This document shows positions 28,518-35,796 of a DNA stretch of 64,000 nt, piece after piece. The position numbers and the translations under genes were made by a program. Position 1 is the stretch's first letter; the number at the start of each line of letters is the position of its first letter. The notes beneath the pieces are model-generated. The model worked only from the letters and a program-made list of their open reading frames with translations, did not search any database and was not told the origin of the DNA. The DNA comes from Bacteroidota bacterium (GTDB taxonomy: Bacteria; Bacteroidota; Ignavibacteria; Ignavibacteriales; Melioribacteraceae): positions 1 through 64,000 of the forward strand of contig JAHISP010000052.1 in NCBI GenBank assembly GCA_018818165.1, read 5' to 3'.

Positions 28518-29411
28518 ATGAGAGTATCCGATTCAATGTTGCAAAGTAACTTTTTAAGCAACATTAATAATTCGAAAGAAAAAATGCAAAAATTGCAAAC
28601 GCAAGTTGCAAGCAATAATAAGATATCTAATCCATCAGATGCACCTTCTGGCGCTGCAAAAGTTATGCGTTTTAAAGCAAGTGTTTCACAAACTAAAGAT
28701 TTTATAAAAAATGTCGATAATAGCTCAGCGTTTCTTCAAGAAAGTATGCGAGGTTTAGAATACATCTTGGATGAAACAACTAAAATATTGATTGATTTAA
28801 CAAATGTTCAAAATCCGCAGAATGATGGTAATTTAAAATCGTTTGCGGAGCAGATTGATGCTTCGTTAAATATAATTTTAGAATCGGCTAATACCGAATT
28901 TAATGGACAATTTGTTTTTGGTGGAACTGATGATTCAACGTCTCCATATGGTTTTACTGCTGATAAATCGGCAATTGAATTAAAAGTGAGCGATGTTTCT
29001 GGAGATAGAAAAGTTAAAATCTCAAAAAATATTACTCAAAAGTTAAATGTTACTGGTTCAGATTTATTTGGAAATATAGATGGAACCGATATTTTTAATA
29101 AGCTTATTGAAATTAGAGACAACTTAAAAAATGGAATTAAACCAACAGATGATGATATTAAAACAATTGAGGATTTTTCAACCTCAGTTCGTAATCATCT
29201 TTCTGAAGCTGGAAACGTTGCTAATAAGCTTGATGCTTCAAAAGAAATATTGGGAAACCAAGTACTAACTTTAGAAGATTTAATTTCAAAAGAAAGTGAA
29301 ATTGATTTAGCAGCAGCAACAATAGAGTTGCAAAATTATGATTACAGTTTGCAGCTCTCTTATAAAATGTCATCTATGTTCCTTTCTAAATCTATTTTGG
29401 ATTATATATGA
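28518..29411 (+). CDS. flgL: Hook-filament junction protein FlgL (HAP3)
   Basis: 297 residues with flagellin-like ends. N-terminus: MRVSDSMLQSNFLSNINNSKEKMQKLQTQ, with KISNPSDAPSGAAKVMRFK. Middle: FNGQFVFGGTDDSTSPYG, a FlgL signature. C-terminus: IDLAAATIELQNYDYSLQLSYKMSSMFLSKSILDYI. Adjoins flgK; its stop overlaps motA (ATGA). Confidence 0.94.
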   Translation: MRVSDSMLQSNFLSNINNSKEKMQKLQTQVASNNKISNPSDAPSGAAKVMRFKASVSQTKDFIKNVDNSSAFLQESMRGLEYILDETTKILIDLTNVQNPQNDGNLKSFAEQIDASLNIILESANTEFNGQFVFGGTDDSTSPYGFTADKSAIELKVSDVSGDRKVKISKNITQKLNVTGSDLFGNIDGTDIFNKLIEIRDNLKNGIKPTDDDIKTIEDFSTSVRNHLSEAGNVANKLDASKEILGNQVLTLEDLISKESEIDLAAATIELQNYDYSLQLSYKMSSMFLSKSILDYI

Positions 29412-30187
29412 TAAAAAGGTTCGGCGCTTTTATTGGATTGTTTTTAGGAATTGGAGTGATATTTGGTTCTTTCCTTCTTGAAGGAGGCTCCATGCATGCG
29501 CTCTTTTTAATTGCTCCTATACTTATTGTTTTTGGTGGAACTTTTGCAGCTGTGATAATTGGTTTCGGGATGGAAGAATTTTTAATGATTTTTGAACTTG
29601 CAAAAAAAGCTTACTTTCCCCAAAAATATGATAACAGTAAATTGATTTCAATTTATTATGATTTTGCAGTTAAAGTTAGGAAAGAAGGTTTACTTTCAAT
29701 TGAACAGGAAATGCCGAGACTTGAATATTTATTTCCGAAAAAATTAATTAGATTTCTAATTGATGGTGCTACCGAAGAGACAATTGAAAATATTTCTCTT
29801 CTTGAAATGAAAATTATGAGAGAAAGACATTTTAGTAATGCCTTTATTTTTTCCAAAATGGGTGGTTACGCACCAACAATGGGAATACTCGGTACAGTAA
29901 TGGCTCTGATTTTAACTTTGGCTAATGTGGGTTCCGACCCAAATGTACTTATAAGAAATATTGCAACAGCGTTTATTGCTACCTTGTGGGGTGTATTAAG
30001 CGCAAATTTAATTTGGTTACCAATAAGTGATAGATTAAAAAAATGCCACATGGAAGAAAAACATATGATGGACTTGGCTCTGGAAGGAACCCTCGGGCTG
30101 ATGAGCGGGGAGGTTCCTCTAGTGGTGAAAACAAGATTGATAAGCTTATTACCTCAACAAGAGCAAAAGCAAATGCTAAATTTATAG
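29408..30187 (+). CDS. motA: Flagellar stator subunit MotA (first set)
   Basis: 259 residues, the short PomA-like MotA class. Four membrane helices: about 5-25, 30-52, 150-172 and 185-205. Cytoplasmic loop with RKEGLLSIEQEMPRL. The third helix region has GYAPTMGILGTVMALILTLANVG, the fourth IATAFIATLWGVLSANLIWLPI. It pairs with MotB to form the ion channel that turns the motor. The last 145 bases overlap the only available start of the following motB. A second motA lies at 32223-33074. Confidence 0.93.
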   Translation: MIKRFGAFIGLFLGIGVIFGSFLLEGGSMHALFLIAPILIVFGGTFAAVIIGFGMEEFLMIFELAKKAYFPQKYDNSKLISIYYDFAVKVRKEGLLSIEQEMPRLEYLFPKKLIRFLIDGATEETIENISLLEMKIMRERHFSNAFIFSKMGGYAPTMGILGTVMALILTLANVGSDPNVLIRNIATAFIATLWGVLSANLIWLPISDRLKKCHMEEKHMMDLALEGTLGLMSGEVPLVVKTRLISLLPQQEQKQMLNL

Positions 30188-30870
30188 ATGATGCACATGA
30201 GGAGGAATCTGGTGCTGATAGATATTTAATTACTTATGCTGATTTGATAACACTTTTATTAGGTTTGTTTATTATATTATATGCAATTTCTAATATTGAT
30301 GTGGCAAAATATGAAAAAGTAATGTCGGCAATGGGAAATGTTTTTGGAAGTGAAAAATTTAGAATAGATTCTAGTCTTCCAACACCATTCACTATAAAAA
30401 ATGACGTTTCAGTAAATCCGATGGATTTATTAAAGCAAGAATTAAATGATATTATAAATGTAAATGATTTAACAAACTCAGTAACTATTGAAAATAATCC
30501 ACGAGGAGTTACAATAAGAATATTAGATGATATTCTTTTTTCTTCTGGAGATGCTGAGTTAAGTAGTAAAGCGCAAGAGGTGTTAAAATTGGTTTCAGGA
30601 ATTATTAAAGAACTACCAAACGATATTAGGGTCGAGGGGCATACTGATAATATTATTATTAATTCACCCCAATACCCATCCAATTGGCATTTATCAATTG
30701 CGCGTGCTTTAAATACAGCTTATTACCTAATTCAAACTGAAGGTATTGATCCTGATAAAGTTTCTGTTGTTGGCTATTCTGAATATAACCCAATAGCAGA
30801 TAATTCAACACCAGAAGGAAGATCAAAAAATAGAAGAGTAGATATTATAGTCATAAATAATGCAGAGTAA
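30043..30870 (+). CDS. motB: Flagellar stator subunit MotB (first set)
   Basis: 275 residues. The membrane helix carries the ion-binding Asp (ITYADLITLLLGLFIILYA, Asp67). The C-terminal OmpA-like peptidoglycan-binding domain (about 155-272) has EGHTDNIIINS and GRSKNRRVDIIV. The start is odd. Between ATG 30043, inside motA in another frame, and the helix there is no in-frame ATG, GTG or TTG. Either the protein has a 60-residue Gly/Ser/charged N-terminal extension with 145 dual-coding bases, or translation uses a non-standard start after AGGAGG at 30199-30204. The core identity is secure. Confidence 0.9.
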   Translation: MPHGRKTYDGLGSGRNPRADERGGSSSGENKIDKLITSTRAKANAKFIDDAHEEESGADRYLITYADLITLLLGLFIILYAISNIDVAKYEKVMSAMGNVFGSEKFRIDSSLPTPFTIKNDVSVNPMDLLKQELNDIINVNDLTNSVTIENNPRGVTIRILDDILFSSGDAELSSKAQEVLKLVSGIIKELPNDIRVEGHTDNIIINSPQYPSNWHLSIARALNTAYYLIQTEGIDPDKVSVVGYSEYNPIADNSTPEGRSKNRRVDIIVINNAE

Positions 30871-30871
30871 A

Positions 30872-31252
30872 ATGAAACTAAAAACAGAACAATTTGGCGA
30901 AATAGAATACGCAAATGAAAATGTAATTCGTATCGCAAAAGGTCTTTTCGGATTTGAAAATCTCGAAGAATATCTTTTAATAAAAACCGATAATACACTT
31001 TTTTATTGGTTAAACTCAATTGAAGAGCCATCAGTTGCATTCCCAATGGTTGGGATTAATGTCTTAGATGACACTTATCCTCAGGTAGATGGTACCGAAC
31101 CATTTGGTATTGTAACCTTGGATAAAGACCCACTTAAAATTACGGTTAATATGAAAGCCCCACTATATATAAACCAAGATATTAAGACTGGAAAGCAAAA
31201 AATATTAGATAGAGAAAAGTATTTAGTAAATTATAAACTTTTTGTAGAATAG
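30872..31252 (+). CDS. fliW: Flagellar assembly factor FliW
   Basis: 126 residues from ATG 30872 (AGAG upstream); an in-frame ATG at 30860 overlapping motB adds four residues. The motif GEIEYANENVIRIAKGLFGFENLEEYLLI and FWLNSIEEPSVAFPMV-type core are FliW signatures. FliW binds CsrA as an antagonist and is itself titrated by flagellin. The csrA gene follows nine bases later, the arrangement known from Bacillus and Campylobacter relatives. Confidence 0.95.
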   Translation: MKLKTEQFGEIEYANENVIRIAKGLFGFENLEEYLLIKTDNTLFYWLNSIEEPSVAFPMVGINVLDDTYPQVDGTEPFGIVTLDKDPLKITVNMKAPLYINQDIKTGKQKILDREKYLVNYKLFVE

Positions 31253-31261
31253 GGGGATAAT

Positions 31262-31498
31262 GTGCTAGTACTTAAAAGAAAAATGAATGAAGAAATAATC
31301 ATCAATTCTAATATTGTTGTAAAAATTCTATCAGTCACAGATGGTCAAGTAAAAATTGGCATTGAAGCTCCAACAGAAATTGAAATATTTAGAGGTGAGG
31401 TTTTTGAAAAAGTAAAAGCAAATTTAATTTCTGCTGCTGAAAAGAGCAAAGAAAAGGTTGCTGGTATTACTGAATTTAAAATAAATAAATTGTTATAA
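31262..31498 (+). CDS. csrA: Carbon storage/translation regulator CsrA
   Basis: 78 residues starting at GTG 31262 (AGGGGG upstream), which reproduces the canonical MLVLKRKMNEEIIIN N-terminus. VKILSVTDGQVKIGIEAP and EIFRGEVFEKVKAN complete the family core. It binds GGA-containing hairpins in mRNA leaders. Pairing with FliW next door indicates control of flagellar gene translation. Compare the GGA-containing leader hairpin upstream of flgE. Confidence 0.96.
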   Translation: MLVLKRKMNEEIIINSNIVVKILSVTDGQVKIGIEAPTEIEIFRGEVFEKVKANLISAAEKSKEKVAGITEFKINKLL

Positions 31499-31518
31499 AT
31501 TAAATCTAGGAAAATTAG

Positions 31519-32211
31519 ATGCATAAAACCGTTCTAATTGTTGATGATTCGGAAATTACAAGACATGCGTTGCAAAGTTTTTTTCTTGACTGCAACTTAA
31601 ATGTAATTACTTGCAACGATGGACTTGAAGGAGTTCAAAAAGCTTTAGAATATAAACCTATTATTATATTCCTTGATTTAATGATGCCAAATCTTAATGG
31701 CGTTAAGATGCTTCAAGTTATAAAAGTAATGGATGATTTAAAACATATACCTGTTGTAGTAATTAGCGGTAATACAAACAAAAGGAATGTATTGGCTGCT
31801 ATAGAAGCAGGTGCTGAACGTGTAATTTCCAAACCCTTAAAAAAGGAAATTATTATTCAAGTTGTTAATGAAATTTTAGGTAAAGATTTTCTTGTTAAGA
31901 ACAGAGGTGAAACCAAATTTACTTACAAAGAAAACGATGAACTTACTAAACAACTTCGTAATTTTTTCTTAAATAGCTTCCCTGAAAAAGAGAGAGGTAT
32001 TTTGGAATCATTTAAGACAAAAAATATTGAGCTTCTTAAAATGATTACTCACGAAATTAAAGGAACTGGTGGTGCAATCGGTTATCCAGAAATTACAATT
32101 CTTGCTGGTGAAATTTATGGAAGGCTGATGGAACCCAAAACCAATTGGGAAATTATTGAGCTTAAATATGATGATATTTTTGCAATTATAAAAAAGATGA
32201 AAAATTCATAA
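31519..32211 (+). CDS. Response regulator with receiver plus HPt domain
   Basis: 230 residues. The receiver domain (about 1-120) has the phospho-acceptor Asp53 in IIIFLDLMMPNLNG, acidic pair VDDS and Lys105. The C-terminal HPt domain (about 140-228) carries His178 in THEIKGTGGAIGYPEI. This is a two-site phosphorelay intermediate with no DNA-binding output. It sits between csrA and the second stator pair, so it may relay signals to motor or chemotaxis proteins. Upstream kinase unknown; the PAS kinase at 35797-37629 is a candidate by proximity. Confidence 0.9.
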   Translation: MHKTVLIVDDSEITRHALQSFFLDCNLNVITCNDGLEGVQKALEYKPIIIFLDLMMPNLNGVKMLQVIKVMDDLKHIPVVVISGNTNKRNVLAAIEAGAERVISKPLKKEIIIQVVNEILGKDFLVKNRGETKFTYKENDELTKQLRNFFLNSFPEKERGILESFKTKNIELLKMITHEIKGTGGAIGYPEITILAGEIYGRLMEPKTNWEIIELKYDDIFAIIKKMKNS

Positions 32212-32222
32212 AGGAATAGGAT

Positions 32223-33074
32223 ATGTTATTCGTTGGTATATTGGTCGTTCTTGGTGCTGTAATTTCTGGATTTGTGCTTTCTGGTGGTGATGTGCACTTA
32301 TTATTGCAGCCATATGAAGTTCTTGTAATAGTTGGTGCAGCAATTGGAAGCGTACTAATAAGTACTCCAATGCCAATGATAAAAAAATTAGTTGCTGGAG
32401 TATCAGCATCAATTAAGGGCTTTCATGTTTCTAAACAAGATTATTTAGAACTGTTAAAATCCTTTAATGAACTATTTTTGGTTGCCCAAAGAGACGGACT
32501 TTTGTCAATTGAATCTCATATTGAAAATCCTAAAGAAAGTACTATCTTATCTCAAAACAAAAAATTTATTAATGATAATTTTATTGTTGATTTTTTCTGT
32601 GATTCAATGAAAGTGATGTTAACTGGTTCCGTTCCTCCACACGATTTGGAAGAATTAATGGATTCTGAAATTGAAACTTTTGAAATTGAAAGTGAACCAA
32701 TTGCAGGCACTATTGCTACAATGGGCGATGCATTTCCTGCACTTGGAATTGTGGCTGCAGTATTAGGTATTATTATTACAATGGGTTCAATAAACGAAGG
32801 TCCAGAAGTTGTAGGTCACCACGTTGCAGCCGCACTTGTAGGCACATTTCTTGGCGTACTTTTAGCCTATGGTATTGTTGGTCCAATTTCTGTAAAAATG
32901 CATCATGATATTGCAGATAAGAAACGACATTTGGAAACAATTAAAACTGCTGTACTTGCTTATGCAAAAGGAAATCCTCCAATAATTGCTCTTGAAATTG
33001 CTAGACGTACTATTTTTAGTGAAAACAGACCAACTTTTAATGAACTTGAAAACTACCTAAGAGGAAAGAGCTAG
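32223..33074 (+). CDS. motA: Flagellar stator subunit MotA (second set)
   Basis: 283 residues, the longer E. coli-like MotA class. The N-terminal helices (FVGILVVLGAVISGFVLSGGD) are followed by the cytoplasmic loop (LFLVAQRDGLLSIESHIENPKES). The later helices have MGDAFPALGIVAAVLGIIITMGSI and VAAALVGTFLGVLLAYGIVGPI. It differs clearly from the first MotA (29408-30187), so the two are separate lineages and not a recent duplication. Followed four bases later by its motB. Confidence 0.94.
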   Translation: MLFVGILVVLGAVISGFVLSGGDVHLLLQPYEVLVIVGAAIGSVLISTPMPMIKKLVAGVSASIKGFHVSKQDYLELLKSFNELFLVAQRDGLLSIESHIENPKESTILSQNKKFINDNFIVDFFCDSMKVMLTGSVPPHDLEELMDSEIETFEIESEPIAGTIATMGDAFPALGIVAAVLGIIITMGSINEGPEVVGHHVAAALVGTFLGVLLAYGIVGPISVKMHHDIADKKRHLETIKTAVLAYAKGNPPIIALEIARRTIFSENRPTFNELENYLRGKS

Positions 33075-33078
33075 TAAA

Positions 33079-33849
33079 ATGGCTGATAATAAACAACCAA
33101 TTATAATAAAAAAAATCACCAAAAAAGGTGGCGGTCATCATGGTGGTGCTTGGAAGGTTGCATATGCAGATTTTGTTACTGCTATGATGGCTCTATTTAT
33201 TGTTCTTTGGATTTTGGGTCAAGATCAGGAAGTTAAAGATGCAGTTTCTGGTTATTTTAGAGACCCGGTTGGTTATTCGTTAAAAAGTAGAGCCATGATT
33301 GATAACGCAAATATAAGTCCACAAATAACGTCAATGAATCAGAGAGATTTAGATCAGATAAACAAAGAAGAGGAAGAAAGACGCTTTGAGGAAATGAAGG
33401 ATGATTTAACATCGGAGCTTAGTGAAGATGCAAATTTTATTCCTTTGCTTGATCAAATGACAATTGAAATGACAACTGATGGTATGCGAATTGAAATGTT
33501 GGAATCTGAAAATGATGTTTTCTTTGAATTAGGCAGCTCGGAGTTAAGTCCAAAAGCTAAGAAATTTTTAGAAATTGTAGGTGCAAAACTTGCTGAGTTT
33601 CCTAATAAAATTGCAATTGAAGGACATACAGATGCAAGACCTCTAAACAGTAGTGGTAGCTACACAAATTTTGAACTAAGCACAGATAGAGCAAATAGTG
33701 CAAGAAGAACATTAGTAAATGGTGGCGTTCCGGCAAAGCAAATTGATGAAATTATAGGTTTCGCCGATAAAAGATTAAAGGATAAAAATGATCCGAATAG
33801 TGTGGTTAATAGAAGGATTAGTATTATTTTAAAATATATTGATAGATAA
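33079..33849 (+). CDS. motB: Flagellar stator subunit MotB (second set)
   Basis: 256 residues. The N-terminus is Lys/His/Gly-rich (KKITKKGGGHHGGAWKVAYADF), typical of proteobacterial MotB, with the ion-binding Asp31 at the start of the helix (ADFVTAMMALFIVLWILG). The C-terminal OmpA-like domain has IEGHTDARPL and NRRISIILKY. Unlike the first MotB its start is unambiguous. The last gene before a short gap containing a perfect palindrome. Confidence 0.94.
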   Translation: MADNKQPIIIKKITKKGGGHHGGAWKVAYADFVTAMMALFIVLWILGQDQEVKDAVSGYFRDPVGYSLKSRAMIDNANISPQITSMNQRDLDQINKEEEERRFEEMKDDLTSELSEDANFIPLLDQMTIEMTTDGMRIEMLESENDVFFELGSSELSPKAKKFLEIVGAKLAEFPNKIAIEGHTDARPLNSSGSYTNFELSTDRANSARRTLVNGGVPAKQIDEIIGFADKRLKDKNDPNSVVNRRISIILKYIDR

Positions 33850-33873
33850 AATATGCTCTTGCTATAGGTTAGA

Positions 33874-33899
33874 TTATTTTTTGTTATAACAAAAAATAA
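33874..33899. promoter_or_regulatory. Perfect 26-bp palindrome between motB and a receiver gene
   Basis: TTATTTTTTGTTA followed directly by its reverse complement TAACAAAAAATAA, with no loop. It lies in an 86-base gap, 37 bases before the start of the receiver gene at 33936. The lack of GC pairs and of a loop argues against an ordinary terminator, though it is close enough to the motB stop to serve as a weak one. A binding site for a dimeric protein is possible. Confidence 0.45.
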
Positions 33900-33935
33900 A
33901 TGATTGTATGCTAATTTAGATGATGATATAAATAG

Positions 33936-34337
33936 ATGAAAAAGAAAATAATTATAATGGAAGATGACCCTTTCTTAAAGGAGTTTTATTCATTCATATT
34001 TAATAAAATTGGATATGATGCTGATATTCTTGAAGATGGTGATGTTTTTTTCGCAAAATTAAACTGTGCGAAATATAATCTGATTTTAATGGATTTGAGT
34101 TTGAAAAACACATATTTTAATAATAACAAAGTTGATGGAGTTACACTTTCACGGCTTGTGAAGGAAAACATTATATTTAAGACTATTCCCATTATTATTG
34201 TAACAGCTCACTCTGTTGATTATCATTCCAAACATTTATTTGAGGAAAGTCTTGCTGATGCGTATATTATTAAACCAATTAGTGATGTTCATCAATTTAT
34301 TAATAAAATAGACCTTGTTATGGAAAAGTACAATTAA
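33936..34337 (+). CDS. Single-domain response regulator
   Basis: 133 residues, receiver domain only. Acidic residues MEDDPF near the N-terminus, phospho-acceptor Asp53 in LILMDLSLKN, Thr/Ser in VTAHS, and Lys in IIKPIS. An insertion (KNTYFNNNKVDG) lengthens the loop after the Asp. No output domain. First gene after the break that follows the second stator pair; together with the next three genes it forms a signalling cassette. Confidence 0.88.
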   Translation: MKKKIIIMEDDPFLKEFYSFIFNKIGYDADILEDGDVFFAKLNCAKYNLILMDLSLKNTYFNNNKVDGVTLSRLVKENIIFKTIPIIIVTAHSVDYHSKHLFEESLADAYIIKPISDVHQFINKIDLVMEKYN

Positions 34338-34352
34338 ATTTGAAAGTGAAAA

Positions 34353-35015
34353 ATGGAAGAGATTAGAGAAAAAGTTCTTATTGTTGAAGATGAACCTGAT
34401 ACAAGATTTATTCTTAGTAAGTTACTTGAAAAAGAAAATTATGATGTTGCTTCTGTAGCTAATGGAATTGAGGCTCTTAAAAAACTAGAGACTTTTTTAC
34501 CAAAAGTTATCATTGCCGATTGGACAATGCCACAAATGGATGGACTTGAACTTTGTGATAGAATTAAGAAAAAAGAAAAACTTAAATCTATATATTATAT
34601 TATTTTAACTGCTCGCTCAGCCGTAAAGGATAGAGTTAAAGGTTTGGATGTTGGTGCTGATGATTTTCTATTAAAACCGACTGAAAACCAAGAACTTCTT
34701 GCGCGCATTAGATCGGGAATTAGAATTTACAATCTGCAAACGGAACTTAAACATTCCGAACATGAAAAAGCGCTTTTGGAAATGGCAGCAACAATAGGAC
34801 ATAATTTAAATAATCCACTTGGAAGTTTAAAATTGTTTGTATCTGATCTAGAATCACAGCTTAAAGAAAATAATTTGAATAATTTCTCGGAAGATTTTAG
34901 TTTAATCAATCAATCAATAGATAGAATTAGTGCTTTAGTAAAAGACTTGGCAAAATTAAAAGACCCAAAATCAGAGACCTATATCTCTGATACAAAGATG
35001 ATTAAATTAAACTAA
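34353..35015 (+). CDS. Receiver domain fused to a DHp domain lacking an ATPase
   Basis: 220 residues. A complete receiver domain (about 6-125; Asp56 in VIIADWTMPQMDG, Lys109) is joined to a HisKA-like two-helix segment. That segment has a good H-box, MAATIGHNLNNPLGSLKL, with His150. The protein ends about 55 residues later, where a kinase would continue with its ATP-binding domain. No ATPase remnant follows in any frame before the next gene. It may act as a phosphotransfer protein resembling Spo0B or as a partner for another kinase's catalytic domain; inference. Confidence 0.85.
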   Translation: MEEIREKVLIVEDEPDTRFILSKLLEKENYDVASVANGIEALKKLETFLPKVIIADWTMPQMDGLELCDRIKKKEKLKSIYYIILTARSAVKDRVKGLDVGADDFLLKPTENQELLARIRSGIRIYNLQTELKHSEHEKALLEMAATIGHNLNNPLGSLKLFVSDLESQLKENNLNNFSEDFSLINQSIDRISALVKDLAKLKDPKSETYISDTKMIKLN

Positions 35016-35081
35016 AGATTTTATGTTTTTAGCTCATTCAATTATTTATATTTTTATAATAGTAAATTAATTGGTTTAATT

Positions 35082-35726
35082 ATGTTAGAACGCATTGGTA
35101 ACGTATCGTTAGAAGTGGATTTTAATAAATCCAAAAAAGGAAAATATTCTCATTCAAAAGGTGGCATTTATGAGAATGCTTCTTTTAATATTAATGATTC
35201 TATTTCATTTTCTCCGGCTTCCAAATATTTGTCCAGAGCAAATTGGTTACTTAAAGAGTTTCAACATTCTTCCGAAGATAAAGTAATTGTTGAGTTTATT
35301 TATGGGGGATTTTATTTTGAAGTTCATTTAGATCTAAAATCAATCAATTCATTAGAAACAATTAGTTATACTATTAGAAAAGATGACTCCATTAGGGTTG
35401 AAATTAACCCAATAATTGCAAGCTTAAAAATCGTAATTGGAACTGCAAATGAATCAATGCCATTACAAAAGGAATTAAAAGGATTAGGTCAACTGTTCAA
35501 TAGGTTTACTTCTCTTGATTTAAAAAATGAATTAAATATTTATAATTACGAGTTAATTGACACGCTTTTGGACGGAATTTATTCATCACTTCAAAGCGAT
35601 TTTACATATTTGAATAATATTTTGTTTAATTTTCTGGAAAAACAAACCAATAGAAAATTAAATGTTATGTTAAATAAAAACAAAAATGCAACGGAGTTAA
35701 ACCTAATTAAAATTAGGCCATTTTAA
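35082..35726 (+). CDS. Protein of unknown function in the signalling cassette
   Basis: 214 residues, no signal peptide or membrane helix. The first half is predicted mixed and beta (VIVEFIYGGFYFEVHLDLKSI), the second half helical (YNYELIDTLLDGIYSSLQSDFTYLNNILFNFLEKQ). No motif recognised. Flanked by a receiver-DHp protein and a PAS histidine kinase in the same direction, so a signalling or motility role is plausible from context only. Confidence 0.65.
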   Translation: MLERIGNVSLEVDFNKSKKGKYSHSKGGIYENASFNINDSISFSPASKYLSRANWLLKEFQHSSEDKVIVEFIYGGFYFEVHLDLKSINSLETISYTIRKDDSIRVEINPIIASLKIVIGTANESMPLQKELKGLGQLFNRFTSLDLKNELNIYNYELIDTLLDGIYSSLQSDFTYLNNILFNFLEKQTNRKLNVMLNKNKNATELNLIKIRPF

Positions 35727-35796
35727 TTTAATAAAATACGAAGAAGTAAATTAATTTATTGCTCAAACTCCCATTTGGATAAGCTGAAAAGAAAAT

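Noticed and set aside
33765-33782. Exact GCCGATAA (sigma-28 -10 consensus) near the end of the second motB
   Set aside because: Lies in coding sequence and the -35 position has no TAAA at 14-16 bases spacing; likely chance.
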